DNA of 10,886 bases from Nitrospinota bacterium (GTDB taxonomy: Bacteria; Nitrospinota_A; JADGAW01), in contig JADGAW010000058.1 of assembly GCA_015231815.1 (NCBI GenBank), positions 1 to 10,886 on the forward strand. Direction: 5' to 3'. Positions 1 through 6,237 of this stretch are shown in pieces. Position numbers and translations under genes: made by a program. Under the pieces are notes generated by a model that saw only the letters and a list, made by a program, of their open reading frames with translations, searched no databases and was not told the DNA's origin. Numbering within the stretch: position 1 is the stretch's first letter; every line of letters starts with the position of its first letter.

Positions 1-158
1 GGTTCTAAACCCATACCAAGACCACTGTGTCCTTGTGGGTCAAGGTCGATGATAAGAACTTTTTTCCCCTGAGATGCCAGAGCTGCAGAAAGATTAATGG
101 TAGTTGTTGTTTTTCCAACACCACCTTTTTGGTTTGCTATGGAAATAACTATACTCAT
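1..158 (-). CDS. parA: ParA/Soj family chromosome-partitioning ATPase, N-terminal fragment cut by the window edge
   Basis: The first 52 codons on the minus strand read as the start of a ParA/Soj (MinD superfamily) ATPase. The deviant Walker A box, KGGVGKTTT, lies at about residues 11-19. A strand ending in IIDLDPQG at about residues 38-45 is the Walker A' region. Family members are cytoplasmic, bind the nucleoid in their ATP-bound form and, with ParB and parS, separate newly replicated origins. The start is the ATG at 156-158 and has only a weak purine-rich AGAG just upstream. The 3' end of tRNA-Asp is 24 bases upstream, too close for a terminator, so parA is probably read through from the tRNA promoter. 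The rest of the gene, and presumably parB, lie beyond the left edge. The family call is firm; a chromosomal rather than plasmid role is inferred from the tRNA and tsaB neighbours. Confidence 0.93.
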   Translation of the reverse strand, partial: MSIVISIANQKGGVGKTTTTINLSAALASQGKKVLIIDLDPQGHSGLGMGLE

Positions 159-182
159 TTATCTCTGAAGGATGTCATAAGA

Positions 183-259
183 TGGCGGGGTCGACGAGAC
201 TCGAACTCGCGGCCTCCTGCGTGACAGGCAGGCGTTATAACCAACTTAACTACGACCCC
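183..259 (-). tRNA. tRNA-Asp (anticodon GTC), CCA encoded
   Basis: The minus strand folds as a complete tRNA. The acceptor stem is GGGGTCG (259-253) with CGACCCC (193-187). The anticodon stem is CCTGC/GCAGG around the loop CTGTCAC, which gives anticodon GTC for aspartate. A GAGTTCGAGTC T-arm is present. The discriminator base is G, as expected for tRNA-Asp, and the CCA end is encoded at 185-183. It lies 4 bases downstream of tRNA-Val in the same transcript. Confidence 0.97.
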
Positions 260-263
260 ATAA

Positions 264-339
264 TGGTGGGCGAAACAGGGATCGAACCTGTGACCGCCGG
301 CTTGTAAGGCCGGAGCTCTCCCAGCTGAGCTATTCGCCC
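264..339 (-). tRNA. tRNA-Val (anticodon TAC), CCA encoded
   Basis: On the minus strand the acceptor stem is GGGCGAA (339-333) with TTCGCCC (274-268). The anticodon stem is CCGGC/GCCGG around CTTACAA, which gives anticodon TAC for valine. The T-arm contains GGTTCGATCC, the discriminator base is A and CCA is encoded. It is the first gene of a two-tRNA transcript, Val then Asp, followed at once by parA. Confidence 0.97.
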
Positions 340-356
340 CCAAAAAATAAGCGCAT

Positions 357-385
357 ATATTACTGTAAGTCATCGATTAAGTCAA
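357..385 (-). promoter_or_regulatory. sigma70-type promoter of the tRNA-Val/tRNA-Asp transcript
   Basis: On the minus strand TTGACT (385-380) is followed after exactly 17 bases by TAATAT (362-357). Each hexamer differs from consensus at only one or two positions. The predicted start is near 350, about 10 bases before the mature 5' end of tRNA-Val, and a GC-rich GCGC follows the -10 box. Such a discriminator is often linked to stringent control in well-studied bacteria; applying that here is inference. Confidence 0.8.
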
Positions 386-435
386 TAATAAAAAATAAAT
401 ATATTGTAAGTATAAACCCGAATCAAACGTATAAG

Positions 436-1125
436 CTAAACATCAACAGTTATATTTTTATTAACTTCTGCTTCTGATTTCCTGCAGTAGTTGAGGGATA
501 GCTTATTTTGATCCTTTTTTTTCTTATGAAACTCATAAAGTCCGAATTTCGCAACTTCATAAGCGATTGAGCTATTCTTTAAAGCTACGGTATGGGGCTT
601 AGTGGGAAAAAGGTTTTGGTATTTCTCATAACCGTCACCAATAAAGTAAGCATCCGGGTATCTATTCATTAATTCGGGTATTGTTTCTTCAGGGCTTGCA
701 GCATAATCATTACGAACAACTTCTATCTGGTTGTTCTGAACCTTGAATACACCACAATATATTTCTGCTTTTTTTGCATCAATCATAGGAATAACAATTC
801 CATCTTTAACTAAAACATTTGCTGCTATTACCTTTAAAGAAGAAATTCCGTATTGCTTTGCATTACTTCCGAAAAAGAGTCCTTTCATTGCCGCAAGTCC
901 AATCCGCAAACTGGTAAAAGAACCGGGACCGTTGGTTATAGCAAGAAGGTTAATATCGTCAACTTTTACGGAATTTTCTTTTAGGAGGGTGGAAATCGTT
1001 GGAACGAGAGAAATTGACAGTGAATTGTTTGTCTCAATTTTCTTTTCAGCTATAAGCTCACCCATTTCATTTATGATGGCTGCACTCCCCTGACGATTTA
1101 TAACAGAAACACCAAATGCCAGCAT
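436..1125 (-). CDS. tsaB: tRNA threonylcarbamoyladenosine biosynthesis protein TsaB
   Basis: A 229-residue protein of the ASKHA-fold TsaB/YeaZ family, close to the usual length of about 230. TsaB is the scaffold that pairs with TsaD and, with TsaE, transfers the threonylcarbamoyl group to A37 of ANN-decoding tRNAs in the cytoplasm. The key family signature GPGSFTSLRIG lies at about residues 87-97 (usually GPGSFTGLRIG), followed by the helix LAAMKGL. TsaB lacks the iron site of TsaD, and no such site is seen here. The ATG at 1125 is separated by one base from the stop of the upstream phosphatase fragment (TAATATG), so the two were probably translated together. The tail after about residue 190 is lysine-rich and less typical. 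No clear terminator follows before the tRNA promoter. Confidence 0.93.
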   Translation of the reverse strand: MLAFGVSVINRQGSAAIINEMGELIAEKKIETNNSLSISLVPTISTLLKENSVKVDDINLLAITNGPGSFTSLRIGLAAMKGLFFGSNAKQYGISSLKVIAANVLVKDGIVIPMIDAKKAEIYCGVFKVQNNQIEVVRNDYAASPEETIPELMNRYPDAYFIGDGYEKYQNLFPTKPHTVALKNSSIAYEVAKFGLYEFHKKKKDQNKLSLNYCRKSEAEVNKNITVDV

Positions 1126-1126
1126 A

Positions 1127-1597
1127 TTATCGTTTTGTTATGACCATAAGGGTTATATCATCCTCATAGGATTTACCCTCACCTACATGTTTTTGGGTAT
1201 CCTCCAAAATAGCAGCAATGATTTCATTTGGATTTCTGTCCTTTTTTATTTGTTGCATGAACCTTTCCTGAGAAGAGATTTCATCGTAATTTTGCTCATC
1301 GCTATTTTTACTTTCTAAAAGTCCGTCAGTTTGAAAGATTATGCAATCTCCTGTTTCCAACAATATTTCCTTTTCATCTGCTTCGAATTCATCTTCCTCA
1401 AAAATACCACAGATTGTTCCGCTTATTTTAATTAACTCTCTTTTTCCTGTTACCGGATTTGCGAGAATAAAGGGAATTCCCCCTGCAGAAGAAACGGTCA
1501 TAGCCCCAATATCACAATTGTAAATTGCATAAATTGCAGTAAAAAAGAGATTATTGGCTGCAATACTGTTTGCGTTTCTATTAATTTCCCTCAACAT
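1127..1597 (-). pseudogene. SpoIIE/PP2C-type protein serine phosphatase, C-terminal fragment lacking its 5' end
   Basis: The 156 residues match the second half of the SpoIIE-like PP2C phosphatase domain found in RsbU-type regulators. A helix with LREIN (2-6) comes first, then SSAGGIP (37-42, usually AGHPP), then FQTDGLLES (89-96) with the metal-binding Asp91, and YEDDITLMVI (144-153) with the last metal-binding Asp. The first part of the domain, with the GD..GHG motif that supplies two metal ligands, is absent, as is any sensor or receiver domain. The fragment should therefore be inactive by itself. The frame stays open only about 20 codons above the ATG, to a TGA, through low-complexity serine codons. 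The 5' part is replaced by a plus-strand gene. The stop lies one base before tsaB. Intact relatives dephosphorylate anti-anti-sigma (STAS) proteins; whether that applied here is unknown. Confidence 0.8.
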
Positions 1598-2147
1598 CTC
1601 AGATGACGAACTGCTTACTTTTTTTAAATCACTTGATCAACCTGTCTCGTATGATGGACAGACGGAAATCATAAAGCAAGGGTCAGTTGATAATACGTCC
1701 TTTATTGTCCTTGATGGAGAATGTGGTGTCTTTAAAATGAAGGATGGTAAAAAAAATAAGGTGGATAAAATTGGAAAAACTCAGGTTATTGGAGAAATGT
1801 CTGAGTTTATTGAAGGGGAAAGAACGACCTCGGTAATTGTAACCTCCTTTAACGCAAAACTTCTTAAAATAAATATTAAGAAACTTCCCTACGAATTAAG
1901 GGTTAAAATCAGAGAAGAACAATGCATGGAATTAGCGAGAAAACTTATTAATGAAAAAGATCAGTTTGTAAAGGTCTCCAACGATCTCTTGGATTTAAAA
2001 GATAACTTTGACGACAAATTTGATGTCATGATAAGTCGATATGAAAAGGAAATTGAAAATTACAAAGGCAACCTTAAAATTCTCGAAGATGAGTTAAAGA
2101 GAATTAGGGTTCTTAAAAGTAAGGAAAAAGAAGGTTTGGCTGAATAA
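1554..2147 (+). CDS. Cyclic-nucleotide-binding (Crp-type) domain protein with C-terminal coiled coil, probably 5'-truncated
   Basis: From about base 1599 the frame encodes a cNMP-binding domain: EIIKQGSVDNTSFIVLDGE, then the phosphate-binding cassette VIGEMSEF...ERTTSV, which keeps the Gly-Glu and Arg that contact the cyclic phosphate. After about residue 120 comes a charged helical tail, VSNDLL to ELKRIR, with heptad-like spacing and no helix-turn-helix, so this is not a DNA-binding Crp regulator. The only in-frame initiator before the domain is TTG at 1554, but bases 1554-1597 are the antisense of conserved phosphatase sequence and encode an unrelated hydrophobic start. The next ATG, at 1737, would cut the domain. 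The true 5' end therefore appears lost at the join. It is the only plus-strand gene between 436 and 9105 and converges on trmL with 46 bases between stops. Confidence 0.75.
   Translation: MAAILFAFLLISLNISDDELLTFFKSLDQPVSYDGQTEIIKQGSVDNTSFIVLDGECGVFKMKDGKKNKVDKIGKTQVIGEMSEFIEGERTTSVIVTSFNAKLLKINIKKLPYELRVKIREEQCMELARKLINEKDQFVKVSNDLLDLKDNFDDKFDVMISRYEKEIENYKGNLKILEDELKRIRVLKSKEKEGLAE
1595..1605. repeat. 11-bp palindrome exactly at the junction of two truncated genes
   Basis: CATCT-C-AGATG is a perfect inverted repeat with 5-bp arms and one central base. The left arm contains the complement of the ATG from which the phosphatase fragment reads on the minus strand. Recognisable cNMP-domain sequence starts on the plus strand within the right arm. 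A palindrome this short occurs often by chance, but its position at the breakpoint is notable. Confidence 0.7.
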
Positions 2148-2193
2148 CACTCTTTATTTTCCTTTTAAAAGCTTTACAAAATAACCGTTTTTT

Positions 2194-2646
2194 TCATGTT
2201 CCGTTAAGGTAGAGGGCGTGATACATAACAATCCCAACAGAGGTAGCAAGGTTTAGAGAACGAACCTTTGGGTTTTTCATGGGAATTTTGTAACACTGGT
2301 TACAATGTTTTTTCTTAAACTGCTCTGGCAAGCCACCTGTTTCACTGCCAAAAATAAAATAATCCCCTGACTTTGCTTCCATCTCCGTATAAGCTGTTTC
2401 AGCAAATCGGGAAAAAAGGTGAATTTTTGAAATATCTAAGGAGTTAAGGTAATCCTCTTTGTTGGGAATATGCTTGATATTGACATACTCCCAGTAATCC
2501 AGTCCAGCTCGTTTAAGATACCTGTCTGTTAACTCAAACCCTAATTTTCCTGTTAAAACAAGATTAAAATCGTTTGCAGCAGAGAGTCGTGCAATATTTC
2601 CCGTATTTTGTGGAATGTCCGGCTCCACAAGTACAATGGTAAACAT
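2194..2646 (-). CDS. trmL: tRNA (cytidine(34)-2'-O)-methyltransferase TrmL (SPOUT family)
   Basis: A 150-residue SPOUT (trefoil-knot) methyltransferase of the short TrmL/YibK type, near the usual length of about 157. It transfers a methyl group from S-adenosylmethionine to the 2'-OH of the wobble nucleotide of tRNA-Leu isoacceptors. The three SPOUT motifs are visible: PQNTGNIAR at 12-20, IFGSETGGLPE at 98-108 and IPMKNPKVRSLNLATSVGI at 121-139, which form the SAM-binding knot. The ATG at 2646 is chosen over an upstream initiator because the family begins at this FTIVLVEPDIPQNTG strand. It overlaps the stop of the preceding EI24 gene by one base (TAATG), which indicates translational coupling. 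Confidence 0.94.
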   Translation of the reverse strand: MFTIVLVEPDIPQNTGNIARLSAANDFNLVLTGKLGFELTDRYLKRAGLDYWEYVNIKHIPNKEDYLNSLDISKIHLFSRFAETAYTEMEAKSGDYFIFGSETGGLPEQFKKKHCNQCYKIPMKNPKVRSLNLATSVGIVMYHALYLNGT

Positions 2647-3368
2647 TATTTTTCTGAGAGTTTGTGAACTAGCATTGTCCCGGCAACAACTGAGCACGGT
2701 ACAAGAATTACTGCCGAGAATGGAATCAGGAACAAGAGAAATACCCCAAGTCCAAAACCCAATGAACTACTTTTATTCGTTACAATAAATTTCTTTTTTT
2801 CATTGAAGTTCATGCCTTGTCGAGAAAGTGAATGGTCAAAAAAATCATAGGAAAAAAAGAATGTGCTTATTAACGCACTTAATCCAATAAATAAAGGGTG
2901 TCCAATAACAGGAATAATGTTAAGAGGGAAAATCACAATGAGAGCTATTATGTAAATTGAGAACTTTCTTATTTCTGATATTACCGGTTCAACGAAATTT
3001 AATGAGGAATCATCTCGAACATCATCTCCTTGTAAAATTTGTTGGGTTCTTAAGGAAAGTCTGTCAAAAATCAGGGAGGAAGAAAGGTCAGTAAAAAGAA
3101 AACTTATTACGGCTGAAACAATAAATAAGAGACAGTAGGCAAAAAAGAAAACAATTGACTCCAGAACTGAGAAATACCATGCATCACCATATTCAATGCC
3201 GGGAAAAATGTAAGCCTGCATTGCTACATAAACACAATACAGGGCTGCCAAAAAGAAAATAAAACTAAGTCCAATTGGAATTATTGCTAATTGCCGTAAG
3301 GGTTTGTGGGAAAAAGTAAATTGTATTCCCTTAATGGGGTAGGTTATAGCGATGAGAAAATTCTTCAT
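2646..3368 (-). CDS. EI24/CysZ-like inner-membrane protein
   Basis: A 240-residue polytopic membrane protein that fits the EI24 (CysZ-like) family, which is about 250 residues in E. coli. The N-terminal amphipathic segment LIAITYPIKGIQFTFSHKPL comes before hydrophobic stretches at about 25-50, 67-92, 135-175 and 203-232. The pattern FPLNIIPVIGHPLF at about 147-160 resembles the conserved Pro-rich hairpin of the family. CysZ itself takes up sulfate, but many EI24 members in other bacteria have no known substrate, so no transport role is assigned. The start ATG at 3368 has an AGGG Shine-Dalgarno sequence about 6 bases upstream. The 154 bases above it hold no other gene. The stop overlaps the trmL start. 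Confidence 0.75.
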   Translation of the reverse strand: MKNFLIAITYPIKGIQFTFSHKPLRQLAIIPIGLSFIFFLAALYCVYVAMQAYIFPGIEYGDAWYFSVLESIVFFFAYCLLFIVSAVISFLFTDLSSSLIFDRLSLRTQQILQGDDVRDDSSLNFVEPVISEIRKFSIYIIALIVIFPLNIIPVIGHPLFIGLSALISTFFFSYDFFDHSLSRQGMNFNEKKKFIVTNKSSSLGFGLGVFLLFLIPFSAVILVPCSVVAGTMLVHKLSEK

Positions 3369-3522
3369 TTTTTTACCCTGATATTTAAGGTTAAATGATT
3401 TAAACTCAGTTGTTGCCAGTAATTATGCCATGCTTTTCTTTGAAGCTGAAATGCGAAATGGGAAACATAATCGTAAATAAATCGCTTTTTACTCAATAAA
3501 ATAAAAAATGTTCCCCAAATAC

Positions 3523-5343
3523 CTATTGCCAATGATTGTTGTTTATTGTTTCATTAAGGTAACGTGAAAGGGGGAATTCCTTTATACCCATTAATGCAAA
3601 TTGCTTTGCTTCAGAAGGTCTTTTTAAAATAAGAAGTACTTCAACAACTCCTTCAAAGCCTAAATCAGTGGGATACGTTTTAATGCCAGACATAAAATGA
3701 TTAACTGCAGCAGGTAAATTCGCCTGCATTATTTTTACTATCGCAAGCTGGTTATAGGTTCTTGCTTTTAATGCAGGTACTTTTCTCTCGTTTACGGTAA
3801 GCTGTCTTATTGTTTCTTCAAAGAAAATTTCTGCCCGATCAAAGTCTTGTTTATTTGCATAAATCTCTCCAACCTTAAACGCCGACAAAAAGATAGTTTC
3901 TGGATCTGATTGACTCTCTAAAGCAATGAGGTAATGTTTTAATGCGACATCATCGTCATAGATTTTCTGACTTATTTGCGCTAAACCCATATGTGCCTGA
4001 TGATAAAAAAAGTCATTATCAGTAACGTCTGTATTATGGGTGCTAATGACTTTTTCATAATATTTTTCAGCCTCTTTGTATTTTTTATTCCATTTATAGC
4101 TATTGGCAATCTCCATAACCACGTTTAGTTGGTAAGGAGCATATTTATAATTTTTTAGCCAGAATTCTTCCTTGTTTACCCAGAGTTTTCCTCTTTCAAT
4201 AGTTAAAACAGAAAAAAAGAGACAAAAAAGCACGATAAAAGATTTTTTAAACCGGAATTGAAAAATAAAATAAACCAGTAATAAACAAAGTCCTACGTTA
4301 GCTCCATAGGCTCGGTGTTCAAAAATAAGATGCTTTATCGGAATAAAAGAGGAGGTTATTGATAGTGACGCAAAATAAAAGAACAGAGCAAAGGAAATAA
4401 GTTTATTTCTTGTATAAAAATAAATAATTCCATAGAGGAAAAAGAAAATTATGGCAATATTAGCTGCTGTATGTATGTCAATACTTTCGATTTTTTTCAG
4501 GTCATATATAAAAACCTGCTCGACGGGAAAAAAGAAAAGCTGTATGTATCGAATAATTGCATGAGACTCTGTAAGAAAATATTCAAAGGGAGAGGGAGTT
4601 ACCTCCCAATTTGTTGAGTCATGAATTAAGTCGTTAAATCCCAGCCCAAAAAGTACCAATGGATAGAAAAGAATTGTAGTAAAAAAAGGAGCGAAAAGTA
4701 CTATTGTCTCTTTTGCCTTTAAATGTTTCTGAGTTATTGAAAAAATAAAAAGCAGAGTAAAGGGCAATACAATTGATGTTTCTTTAGAAAGCACAGCAAG
4801 TAAACAGGTTAAAACAGCTATAAAGTAATGTACTTTTTTCCCCTCATGTAAATATTTAAGAAATAAAAATATGGTGAGAATTTGAAAGAAAAATGCAAGA
4901 AGTTCAATTCTTTGATAGATATAAATAACTGGTTGGGTCTGAAGAGGATGAACCAAAAACAATAAACTAACAGAAAGAGCAAAGAGGGGAATATTTTTCT
5001 CAATCCTTAAAAATGAAAGGAGAATTTTAAGTGCAAGAAAAATAATAAAAGAATTAAGAACATGGAGAAGAATGTTAATAATTCTAAAGAAAATAACCTC
5101 TTCTCCACCAAAATAGATGTTAAGGCTATGGCTTAAAAAAGGGAGAAAACGAGTTGGCCAATAAAGAAAGATGTCAACGGGATTAATCGTTGATGCAAGA
5201 AAGGTTTTTCCTCCCATAAACTGGGTAGCAATTCTTGTATCATCCAAATAAAAGGGTGCCTCAAGAGCTGATACATAAAGAAGAGCCCCTATCGTTAGAA
5301 AAAAAAGAAAAACTATTGAGGAACGATTTAGGTGGTTTTCCAT
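3523..5343 (-). CDS. Membrane glycosyltransferase of the PMT-like/TMTC type with C-terminal TPR repeats
   Basis: A 606-residue protein with two parts. Residues 1-385 hold about ten hydrophobic segments. They include FYLDDTRI at 31-38, whose acidic pair lies in the first extracytoplasmic loop as in GT-C enzymes, then VHPLQTQPVIYIYQRIELLA at 131-150 and LSKETS at 185-190. This HPLQT..V.YI.QR signature is typical of bacterial TPR-containing O-mannosyltransferase-like proteins related to eukaryotic TMTC. Residues 400-595 form about five TPR-like helix pairs (for example YKEAEKYYEKVI, FDRAEIFFEETI, PAAVNHFMSGI), expected in the periplasm. The family uses lipid-linked sugars, but donor and acceptor cannot be told here. 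It starts 8 bases after the stop of the zinc-ribbon gene, so it looks co-transcribed with the ccm genes. A role in cytochrome maturation does not follow from that. Confidence 0.8.
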   Translation of the reverse strand: MENHLNRSSIVFLFFLTIGALLYVSALEAPFYLDDTRIATQFMGGKTFLASTINPVDIFLYWPTRFLPFLSHSLNIYFGGEEVIFFRIINILLHVLNSFIIFLALKILLSFLRIEKNIPLFALSVSLLFLVHPLQTQPVIYIYQRIELLAFFFQILTIFLFLKYLHEGKKVHYFIAVLTCLLAVLSKETSIVLPFTLLFIFSITQKHLKAKETIVLFAPFFTTILFYPLVLFGLGFNDLIHDSTNWEVTPSPFEYFLTESHAIIRYIQLFFFPVEQVFIYDLKKIESIDIHTAANIAIIFFFLYGIIYFYTRNKLISFALFFYFASLSITSSFIPIKHLIFEHRAYGANVGLCLLLVYFIFQFRFKKSFIVLFCLFFSVLTIERGKLWVNKEEFWLKNYKYAPYQLNVVMEIANSYKWNKKYKEAEKYYEKVISTHNTDVTDNDFFYHQAHMGLAQISQKIYDDDVALKHYLIALESQSDPETIFLSAFKVGEIYANKQDFDRAEIFFEETIRQLTVNERKVPALKARTYNQLAIVKIMQANLPAAVNHFMSGIKTYPTDLGFEGVVEVLLILKRPSEAKQFALMGIKEFPLSRYLNETINNNHWQ

Positions 5344-5351
5344 CTAAGAAA

Positions 5352-5762
5352 TTATATACTTTTGCCACAGGCAGGGCAAAACTTATATGCTTGACTGAGC
5401 TTTTCACCACAGGAAGGACAAAAACTCTTTTTTCTTTTCTGTTGTTTATTTTTTTTAACCTCTTTGGCTTTTTTTGTAAATTGTTCTATTTCCTTTACTA
5501 CTTCAATTGCCATATGTTCAAAATCGCCTCTTGTTTTTTTATAATCATCTTCAGAGAGTTTTCCTGTTTCATAGTCAAACTCTATATCTTTAATTGCGGT
5601 GAGAATATTTTCTTTTTTATAAAGCAGTTGGTGATATTTATCTCCCTCTTCAAGAGAAAGTTTTTGTTCAAGAATGTAGTCCTCATCAACCTTGGTTAAA
5701 AGAGGGATTGCAATTAAGCCAAGTACTCCGCCAATTAAGATTATTCCAGTTATTATTTCCAT
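5352..5762 (-). CDS. Membrane-anchored zinc-ribbon protein in the position of CcmI
   Basis: A 136-residue protein. Residues 3-22 are one N-terminal membrane anchor. Then comes a charged helix with ENILTAIKDIEFDYETGKLS at 51-70 and EDDY at 71-74. This block resembles the segment after the anchor in CcmI-like proteins and recurs in zinc-ribbon proteins of ccm clusters. The C-terminus is a zinc ribbon, CPSC at 115-118 and CPAC at 129-132, typical of the zinc-ribbon fold. The ATG follows the ccmH-like stop with no gap (TAA then ATG), so coupling is very likely. CcmI usually presents apocytochrome through TPRs; those are missing here, so a CcmI function is only suggested by place and by the N-terminal block. 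With a short N-terminal tail, the zinc ribbon could lie on either side of the membrane. Confidence 0.75.
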   Translation of the reverse strand: MEIITGIILIGGVLGLIAIPLLTKVDEDYILEQKLSLEEGDKYHQLLYKKENILTAIKDIEFDYETGKLSEDDYKKTRGDFEHMAIEVVKEIEQFTKKAKEVKKNKQQKRKKSFCPSCGEKLSQAYKFCPACGKSI

Positions 5763-6233
5763 TTAAGTGTCCAAATCGTTAAGGTCGTTTTTAATTTTTT
5801 TAAGAATATCCTGATCTTCCTTGGAAAGGTTCTTTTGTTCAGGTTCTGTCATGCTTTCTGAATTATTTAAAGCTTTCTTGTTCCATTTTCGTATAAGGGT
5901 AAAAACAAGACCACCAGCAAGAAAGAGAGCAAGAAAAGGAACTATCCAGGCGGTAAGATTAAAACCTTCCTTAATTGGTGCAGAAAGTCCTTTTTCCCCG
6001 TATTTATTAATCCAACTTTGAAGAATTGCCTTTTTGTTCATGCCTTGTTTAATCTGCTCAGCAAATGTATGTCGATACTCATCTGAATATTTACAACTGC
6101 AGTTTATAAGCACTTTTCCGCAGTTATCCGGGCACATACACATAACAGCCCCTTCAATTTCTTTTAATGTCAGAGCCTGACTACTTGCCTGAAGAGTAAA
6201 TATAAACACAAATGTTAAAAGTAATATCCTCAT
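5763..6233 (-). CDS. ccmH: CcmH-like cytochrome c biogenesis protein with atypical cysteine motif
   Basis: A 156-residue protein with a signal peptide or anchor at 1-20 (LLLTFVFIFTLQASSQA), a short periplasmic domain and a membrane segment at about 93-113. This is the usual CcmH layout. The helical part, FAEQIKQGMNKKAILQSWINKYGEKGLSAP at about 57-86, matches the CcmH helix bundle and its YG..(V)L..P ending. CcmH normally carries LRCxxC and acts as thioredoxin-like reductant of the apocytochrome CXXCH site. Here that place holds CMCPDNCGKVLINCSC, with Cys at 32, 34, 38, 45 and 47, so the redox or metal chemistry may differ. It starts 4 bases after the ccmF stop with no clear Shine-Dalgarno sequence. 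The family call rests on context plus the helical part. Confidence 0.82.
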   Translation of the reverse strand: MRILLLTFVFIFTLQASSQALTLKEIEGAVMCMCPDNCGKVLINCSCKYSDEYRHTFAEQIKQGMNKKAILQSWINKYGEKGLSAPIKEGFNLTAWIVPFLALFLAGGLVFTLIRKWNKKALNNSESMTEPEQKNLSKEDQDILKKIKNDLNDLDT

Positions 6234-6237
6234 GGTT

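Noticed and set aside
155..373. Open frame of 72 codons across the tRNA pair on the minus strand.
   Set aside because: It lies wholly over two well-folded tRNA genes and resembles no protein family.
2148..2193. Possible shared terminator between the convergent cNMP and trmL genes, with a small AAAGCTTT palindrome.
   Set aside because: The stem is short and AT-only, and I could not pair a GC-containing arm.
2682..3417. A 13-base sequence, GGCAACAACTGAG, occurs at 2682-2694 and inverted at 3405-3417, flanking most of the EI24 gene.
   Set aside because: A 13-base match between two places in an 11-kb window is expected about once by chance. One copy is in coding sequence, and there is no target duplication or transposase.
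3467..3496. Possible minus-strand promoter above the EI24 gene: TTGAGT, 18 bases, GATTAT.
   Set aside because: Both hexamers are weak (4 of 6) in AT-rich sequence, and the gene could be read from upstream.
5235..5699. Open frame of 154 codons on the plus strand.
   Set aside because: It is antisense to the zinc-ribbon gene and the start of the glycosyltransferase, is phenylalanine-rich as expected from antisense lysine codons, and has no domain.
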